Positions 58,045 to 64,000 of a DNA stretch of 64,000 nucleotides are shown here, in pieces. The stretch comes from Helianthus annuus (taxonomy: Eukaryota > Streptophyta > Magnoliopsida > Asterales > Asteraceae), in contig NC_035438.2 in assembly GCF_002127325.2 (NCBI RefSeq), positions 87,113,284 to 87,177,283 of the forward strand, written 5' to 3'. Below the pieces are notes generated by a model. It worked only from the letters and a program-made list of their open reading frames with translations. It had not been told where the DNA came from and did no database searches. The position numbers and the translations under genes are program-made. Numbering within the stretch: the first letter of the stretch is position 1; the number at the start of each line of letters is the position of its first letter.

Positions 58045-58187
58045 TGGCTGATCGAACAGCATCCCTGATCGAGCAGCTGTCCGATCGAACAGCCTGTTCG
58101 ATCGGCTAGCCTGTTCGATCAGGTTGCCCTGTTCGATCGGCTAGCCTGTTCGATCAGGTTGCCCTGTTCGATCGGCTAGCCTGTTTT
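58045..58187. repeat. Tandem CGATCG repeats upstream of the Element 4 TATA box
   Basis: A 35-bp unit, CTGTTCGATCGGCTAGC plus CTGTTCGATCAGGTTGCC, starts at 58094, 58129 and 58164 (the last is partial), next to looser copies from 58045. On the minus strand these lie about 25-165 bp upstream of TATAAATA, where enhancer repeats would be expected. Confidence 0.75.
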
Positions 58188-58714
58188 GAGTGTTTCACGA
58201 CGATTTTTGATATTTCGAGTTCGATAGACGATGATTTGAGAATGATAGAATTCCTAATCAAATTACTTTTAGTCTCAACTACTATATCTAACATACAAGC
58301 ATCCTTACAACCATTTCGGGTTCGATTTCCATTGAGTTTGATTCACCTTTGAGTCTTGATTGATTTGATTGATTCACCACACACTTTAACATAAAAGTAA
58401 ACATGCACAAGTAACACATAAGGCACACACACACGTATAAAAAGTACTAAAATCCCCACACTTGAGTTTGATGATTGATTCGATTCACCTTGGTTATTGA
58501 TTGACTAGCTTTATTGCATTGTTACTTCCTATCATTCACAGTCGGTCGTTGATTCACAGTTCGATTGTCGGTCGATTAGTTTGATTATACAACACTTACT
58601 CCAAATAATATGAAAATCAAAATGAAACTAAAATGAAATTAATCTTTATTGACCTTTAATTCCAATAACAGTCAACTCTTGACTTTGACTTTTGGGAGAA
58701 CACGGGGTGTTACA

Positions 58715-58727
58715 GTCTCCCCTCCTT
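58715..58727 (-). other. Element 4 polypurine tract
   Basis: Minus strand AAGGAGGGGAGAC directly before the LTR start TGTAACACC. The conserved TTTCGGGACGAAATT lies just upstream. Confidence 0.88.
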
Positions 58728-58800
58728 TAGGGAATTTCGTCCCGAAATTAGGCCGAGAACCGTACATCGCCGTGTGATTTACCAATTTGATGCTTCAGAT

Positions 58801-60075
58801 CTATCTGAATAACTGCGGGTACTTGGCCTTCATGTCACTTTCGAGTTCCCAAGTGAACTCCGCGCCTCGTTTGCCTTCCCATCGTACTTTTACAATAGGA
58901 ATGCGAGAGCGTCTGAGTTGCTTGGTCTGTCGGTCCATGATTTCGACAGGCTTTTCCACGAAGTGTAGCGTCTCATTGACCTGAAGATCGTCGAGTGGTA
59001 TTATTGCGTCGTGGTCGGCTACGCATTTTCGAAGGTTTGAAATATGGAAAGTCGGGTGGACATTGCTGAGTTCCTCCGGTAATTCGAGTTTGTAGGCAAC
59101 TTTACCGATCCTTTCCAGAATCTTAAAAGGTCCAACAAATCGAGGCGCAAGTTTCCCTCTTTTGCCGAATCGGACTACTCCCTTCCAAGGCGATACCTTT
59201 AGGAGCACGTAGTCGCCAACTGCAAATTCGCGGGGCCTGCGTCGTTTATCGGCGTACATCTTTTGTCTGTCCCGGGCCTTTACCAAGTTTTCCCTTATCT
59301 GGTGGATCTTGTCAGTCGTTTCTTGCAGAATCTCGGGCCCAGTCAATTGTGAATGACCGACCTCGTGCCATACAATAGGCGAGCGACATCTCCTACCATA
59401 CAAGGCTTCGAAAGGTGCCATTTCGATGCTGGAGTGATAGCTATTATTGTACGAAAATTCGACCAACGGTAGGTGTTTGCTCCAACTACCACCAAAATCG
59501 ATAACACACGCACGGAGCATGTCTTCAATAGTACGAATCGTTCTTTCAGTCTGCCCGTCGGTTTGCGGGTGGAATGCGGTACTCAAATTCAGCGTCGTAC
59601 CAAGAGCTGCTTGAAATGTTTCCCACAATCTCGATGTAAACCGAGCATCGCGATCAGAAATGATGTCTCGAGGCGTACCATGATTCTTAATGATCTCGTC
59701 GGTGTAGATTTGGGCTAGCTTGGCCACCTTGTAGTCTTCTCGTATTGGCAGAAAGTGGGCTGATTTGGTTAGACGGTCGACTATAACCCAAATACTGTCG
59801 TGACCTGATGGCGTGGTCGGAAGCTTAGTTATGAAATCCATAGCTACGCTTTCCCACTTCCATACGGGTATCGGCGGTTGTTCGAGTAAGCCTGAAGGTC
59901 TTTGGTGTTCAGCCTTGACTCTTGCACAAGTTAAACAGCTACCAACATATAGAGCAATATCCCTTTTCATCCCAGGCCACCAGTACTTGTAGCGAAGGTC
60001 CTGGTACATTTTGTCCGCACCGGGATGAATGGAATATCGGGATTTGTGGGCTTCGTTCATGATGATCTTTCGCAA
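58801..60075 (-). pseudogene. gag-pol: Element 4 integrase and chromodomain tail
   Basis: Open throughout. The zinc finger ([17 protein letters not shown]) is followed by the DDE core ([31 protein letters not shown] with Glu intact), the C-terminal domain ([19 protein letters not shown]) and the chromodomain-like [26 protein letters not shown] and KYPQLFR. The integrase is complete here, but it is separated from RT/RNase H by a one-base loss near 60090, so it could not be made as part of the normal polyprotein. The internal methionine at 60075 is only where the frame can be opened, not a natural start. Confidence 0.92.
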
Positions 60076-62945
60076 TCTGTCCTCCTCGGAACCCAGATTC
60101 GGTCCAGATAATAGAATATCCCGTTGGCTTTGCTCACGAGCTGAGTTCCATCGTGATAGATTCGTTCTTTCTTCAACGTACGCTCGTTAAAGCAAGCGTG
60201 TTGTGCTTCGCGGATGAGAGCTTCGAGGTTATACTGAGCCTGGATGTTTCGAACACCTATCACGTAATTCTTTCTGCTGAGGGCGTCTGCAACTACATTC
60301 GCCTTGCCTGGGTGATAACGGATCTCACAGTCGTAATCGTTGAGAAGTTCTACCCATCGGCGTTGACGCATATTGAGTTCCCTCTGGTTAAAGATATGTT
60401 GTAGGCTCTTGTGATCGGTGAAGATCGTACACTTTGTACCATACAGGTAGTGTCGCCAAATCTTTAAGGCAAAGACAACTGCGCCTAGCTCGAGGTCATG
60501 GGTTGTATAGTTCTTCTCATGGATTTTGAGCTGTCGAGATGCGTAAGCTATAACCTTGTCTCGTTGCATGAGAACACAGCCAAGTCCAAGGTTTGAAGCA
60601 TCACAATAGACAACGAAGTCATCGCTTCCGTCCGGCAGTGTAAGAACTGGTGCATGGCACAGCATGTGTTTGAGTGTTTGGAAGGCAGTCTCTTGCGCGG
60701 TTCCCCACACAAAAGGCTTGTCTTTATGAGTAAGGGAGGTAAGCGGTACAGCAATCTTTGAGAATCCTTCGATGAATCGCCGGTAGTAACCGGCTAATCC
60801 GAGAAAAGAGCGAACTTCTGACGGATTCTTTGGCGTAACCCATCCCTTGACTGCCTCAATCTTTGCAGGATCAACGTGTATACCCCGACTATTCACAATG
60901 TGACCCAGAAATTGAACCTCCTCCAACCAGAACTCACACTTGGAGAACTTGGCGTAAAGTTGGTTTCCCTGAAGCAACTCGAGAACCAATCGCAAATGCT
61001 GCGCATGTTCGGCCCTCGATCTGGAATAAATCAGGACATCGTCGATAAATACAATGACGAAACGGTCTAAGAACGGTTTACACACGCGATTCATCAGATC
61101 CATAAAGACCGCGGGTGCGTTGGTCAGACCAAAAGGCATGACAACAAATTCGTAGTGGCCGTATCGGGTTCGAAAAGCGGTTTTGGGTATGTCTTCCTCT
61201 TGAATCCGCAACTGATGGTAGCCTGAACGTAGATCAATCTTGGAGAAACACTGAGCACCTTGTAGTTGGTCAAACAGATCATCGATTCTTGGTAAGGGGT
61301 ATCGGTTCTTGATGGTCAGCTTGTTCAATTCCCGGTAATCGATGCACATTCGGAACGACCCGTCCTTCTTTTTGACGAAAAGGACTGGTGCGCCCCATGG
61401 AGAAGTGCTCGGGCGAATGAAGCCTTTTTCAAGTAACTCTTGGAGTTGGTTTGAGAGTTCTCGCATCTCAGAGGGAGCGAGTCGATACGGAGCTTTGGCC
61501 ACTGGGTTGGCTCCTGGAATAAGGTCGATTCGAAAGTCGATATCACGACTTGGAGGTAATCCAGGAAGATCATCAGGGAACACCTGAGGAAATTCTCGGA
61601 CAACGGGAACATCCTTGACTTCAACTTTCTTTTTCTTGTCCGTCTCTGCTACAACAATGTTGGCCAAAAAGGCTCGATATTCCTTGCGGAGATATTTGCG
61701 AGCTTGAAGACAGGACATGAGCTTGAGATCTTTTGCAGTAGTTTCACCATAAACACATAGAATATCACCACTAGCTAGCACAAAACGAATCATCTTATCG
61801 GAACACACAACTTCAGCATGGTTTTCACGAAGAAAGTCCATGCCTACTATGACATCGAAACTTCCGAGCTGCATTGGAATGAGATTAATCGGGAATATAT
61901 GACTGTTGAGCTCGAGAGTACAATCACGGAGCACAGAATTGACAGCAATGGTTCTTCCGGTAGCGACTTCTACTTCGAAGGGTGACGAAAGATAAGAGCG
62001 CTTACGTCTAAGAAGCTTCTCAAATTCAAATGACACAAAGCAGTTATCGGCTCCAGTATCAAACAAACATGATGCATATATACCATTTACAAGGAACGTA
62101 CCATTGACCACGTTGTTATCAGCTTGAGCCTGGCGTGCGTTGATGTTGAAAGTTCTGGCGTGAGCGGCTTGTTGTTGAGGCTGCTGTTGTTGTTGCTGGG
62201 GTTGTTGGGCTTCTTGTTTCACCACCCTGTTCGGGCACCGGTTTGCGAAGTGGTTAGGGTCACCACACGCAAAGCAGGTCCGAACATTGTTTGCCGGGGC
62301 CTGTGCGGCTTGAGGAGCTTGAGGAGCAGGTAGCAGGGCTTGGTTAACAGCGGCTTGAGCTTGCGTTTGATGAGGACCATAGCGGCAATTCGCAGTGAAA
62401 TGCCCGTAAACGTTGCAGTGGACACAGAAACGGCAGGCCACACCCACCGGGTGATGATAAGAACATGTAGCACAGAGTGGGTGGGGGCCGGTGTACGCAC
62501 GCTTCGCCGGCGGCGCATTGATCACTGGCGCAGTGCGCTGTGGTTGTTGCTGTTGTGGCGGTACTGACTGAAGAGGAGCAGCATTGGTTGCGGCGGCGCA
62601 ATTTTTGTTCTTCTTTCTTCTTCTCGAGGACTTGGAGGCTTGAGCAGTAGGGTTGTCGGTTGATGCGGTAGTAACTTGATGCAACGACTTGGATGGCTTA
62701 TCCCAGACACCAGCCTTAACTCGCTTGTCGTTAATCTCGGCAGCGAGTAGGTAGGTTTCCTCGATTGATGCGGGTTTGGCGGCGAACACATAATCTGCAA
62801 CACAATCCGGAAGAGCACGGATGTATTTCTTGATGGTCATCTCGGGAGTCTTGACCTGGTCTGGACAGATAATGCTCAGTTGTTTGAAACGGGCGGTGAG
62901 ACCAGCGTTGTCGCCCTCCTTCTGCTTGATGGTCCAGAAACTCAT
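60057..62945 (-). pseudogene. gag-pol: Element 4 gag (C-terminal), protease, RT, RNase H
   Basis: A long open stretch (962 codons). It contains the Gag C-terminal half ([15 protein letters not shown]), a linker, zinc knuckles ([28 protein letters not shown]), a Gln-rich run ([13 protein letters not shown]), an aspartic protease with intact FDTGADNCF, the RT ([27 protein letters not shown]) and RNase H ([38 protein letters not shown]). It ends out of frame after RIWVP. Among the four elements this copy keeps the most intact PR-RT-RH block. It begins where a one-base gain breaks Gag at about 62945. Confidence 0.92.
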
Positions 62946-63446
62946 CCTCCAACTTTTGGCGTTCGTGGGGAGGACAGAACTCGTCCAGCATGATAGCCTT
63001 CAGTTCCTCCCACGTCAGCTCGTAGGCAGCGTCGTTCCCGCGCTTATTCCTTTCGGCTGTCCACCAGTCCAATGCCCGCGACTGGAAGACACCGGTAGCA
63101 TTGAGAGTTCGAAGATGATCCGGGCATCCGCTTTGACGAAGGGTAACCTCCACCGAGTCAAACCAGTGAAATAAGCCTGTAGGGCCTTCTTCACCGGTGA
63201 ACTCCTTCGGTCCACACGCCTTAAATTGCTTGAAACTGAACGGAGCTTTGCTGGGTTCAGTGAGGGTTCGGGATTCTTCCGACGACTTGCTGGTGTTTCG
63301 TACACCTCACTGACAGCTTTCGCTACAGGACCTTGAGATGAGCTTGGCGAGACGTCGGTCTCTCTTTTTCCTGACGGGTAAGGTTTTGGCGAATTCTTGA
63401 TGATGACGACATGGTCTGCAATAGACATCGCCATAGGACTCAACAC
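62946..63446 (-). pseudogene. gag: Element 4 gag, N-terminal part (broken)
   Basis: Two frames are joined by a one-base shift near 63250. The upstream one carries TDVSPSSSQGPVAKAVSEVY and RKNPEPSLNPA. The downstream one, to about 62950, reads [68 protein letters not shown]. The capsid core is clear. The start is uncertain: ATG 63446, 63431 or a different-frame ATG near 63413 are all possible, because this Gag lacks the MPPRR start of the other families. Confidence 0.8.
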
Positions 63447-64000
63447 AACGAATTCGAATCTCGCACGTCTTAGTTTACTAAAGCTTAGAATCCACGTCGC
63501 ATCTCACGTCACGTAACACATATAAACACATAAGCACATAATCATAGAGGCACATAAGCACAGAAGCAATTAGAGCACATAAGCAATTAAGCAAGTAGAG
63601 CACTTAATTTCCTAAACACGTACGCAATTTTTATCACAGAGGCGGTCAGAAAACAGAAACCTATAACCACAAGTCGAGTGTCGTTCGTTTTGCATATCGG
63701 ATAGCATCACATTGTATCGTCTAACTTAGTCGTATATCGTAGCATAGCACACTGGTTTCGTTTAAATCACATTCACAGGGGTTTGAGTCAGATAGGATAG
63801 CAACAAAAGTCACGCAGATTGATAACAAATGGAGCAATCAACGAGTCTTTAAAACACGTAAACAGGTAAATCATATAAAATCAACAAAGCAACACTCAAA
63901 AATCGGAAAATGGATTGTCTGCGGCTACTAGACTTTGACTAACCATGGCAATTTAACTATTCACAGTTGACTTGTCGTCACTTTCGACTCTAGGGGACAT
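63447..64000 (-). other. Element 4 untranslated leader (partial)
   Basis: No ORF and no PBS (TGGTATCAGAG complement) before the window edge, so the leader is at least 550 nt. On the plus strand, short repeats of CACATAAGCA and AGAGCACATAAGCAATTA occur at 63515-63605. Confidence 0.6.

Larger units (their letters stand above)
55895..58714 (-). repeat. Element 4 3' LTR
   Basis: 2820 bp. Minus-strand TATAAATA (complement of 58015-58022) marks the promoter, giving a U3 of about 690 bp. A donor-like CT/GTGAGTATAC starts at 56738 (minus), the same motif as in element D. The LTR is packed with TCGATCG palindromes in two clusters. It carries no ORF of note; the 57764-58051 reading frame on the opposite strand looks fortuitous. 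Confidence 0.9.
30824..64000 (+). mobile_element. Element 3: old, decayed Tekay-like element (5' part)
   Basis: Begins TGTGACAACCCTCAC after TAAAT (30819-30823, the expected target duplication; the other copy lies beyond the window). It belongs to the same lineage as Element 1 (LTR start, hairpin leader, accessory ORF, gag-pol), but its LTR and coding sequences are clearly diverged from it. It has been a target for four later insertions: Element 2, a hAT MITE and a solo LTR in its 5' LTR, and Element 4 in its integrase. Its 3' end is not in the window. Confidence 0.88.
55895..64000 (-). mobile_element. Element 4: Tekay-like chromovirus, minus strand (3' part)
   Basis: Inserted into Element 3 integrase after TTTGA (55890-55894, the presumed target duplication). 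On the minus strand the order is gag, pol, PPT, 3' LTR. The 5' LTR and PBS lie beyond 64000. The LTR ends (TGTAACACCCCGTG... to ...GGTTGGGGTGTGACA) relate it to element D more than to Elements 1-3. It has three or more single-base frameshifts in gag-pol. Confidence 0.9.

Noticed and set aside
57764..58051. 95-codon ORF on the plus strand in the Element 4 LTR
   Set aside because: It is antisense to the LTR, charged without any family motif, and overlaps the promoter region of the LTR.

Overview
This window is plant nuclear DNA with no convincing host gene, rRNA, tRNA or CRISPR array. It is a dense nest of transposable elements. Four Ty3/Gypsy chromoviruses dominate. Their features fit the Tekay/Del clade: long LTRs (2.8-3.5 kb), a primer-binding site matching initiator tRNA-Met, gag with CCHC knuckles, pol in the order PR-RT-RNase H-IN, and a C-terminal chromodomain-like tail. 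The style of gag and of the LTRs resembles elements I associate with Asteraceae (sunflower/lettuce/Artemisia type). That taxonomic call is an inference; the plant origin is firm.

Layout. 1-3404: gene-free DNA with a 147-bp hAT-like MITE and a 1.3-kb Mutator-like element flanked by a perfect 10-bp duplication. 3405-17350: Element 1, complete and young (two 3.43-kb LTRs differing by about 0.7%, 5-bp duplication AAATG). Its gag-pol has a frameshift and a nonsense codon, and part of its accessory ORF is replaced by a foreign gag-like fragment. 17351-20419: AT-rich DNA with microsatellites and a PIF/Harbinger transposase fragment. 20420-30823: remains of an older LTR element, D (one LTR with PBS and part of a second), enclosing a reverse-strand LTR, E. 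E itself carries a hAT element that contains a MULE and a 2.3-kb AT-rich foldback element, plus another MITE and a tiny poly(A) retroposition scar.

30824-64000: Element 3, an old relative of Element 1 inserted in the D LTR and running off the window. Its 5' LTR is split by Element 2 (32923-45165, complete, duplication TTAAA, LTRs about 1.4% different), by a hAT MITE (45726-46366) and by a solo LTR-like insertion (46854-48801). Its integrase is split by Element 4 (55895 to beyond 64000, minus strand).

How the parts work together: each autonomous element would use its LTR promoter (TATA boxes visible), tRNA-iMet priming, Gag particles, and a PR/RT/RH/IN polyprotein whose chromodomain tail is thought to guide integration to heterochromatin. 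None of the four copies seen has an unbroken gag-pol. Elements 1 and 3 add two unusual parts between PBS and gag: an array of short hairpins whose stems covary between units, and a long acidic, proline-rich accessory ORF of unknown function. These, together with recurrent splice-site-like pairs inside the LTRs, are the most interesting observations here.
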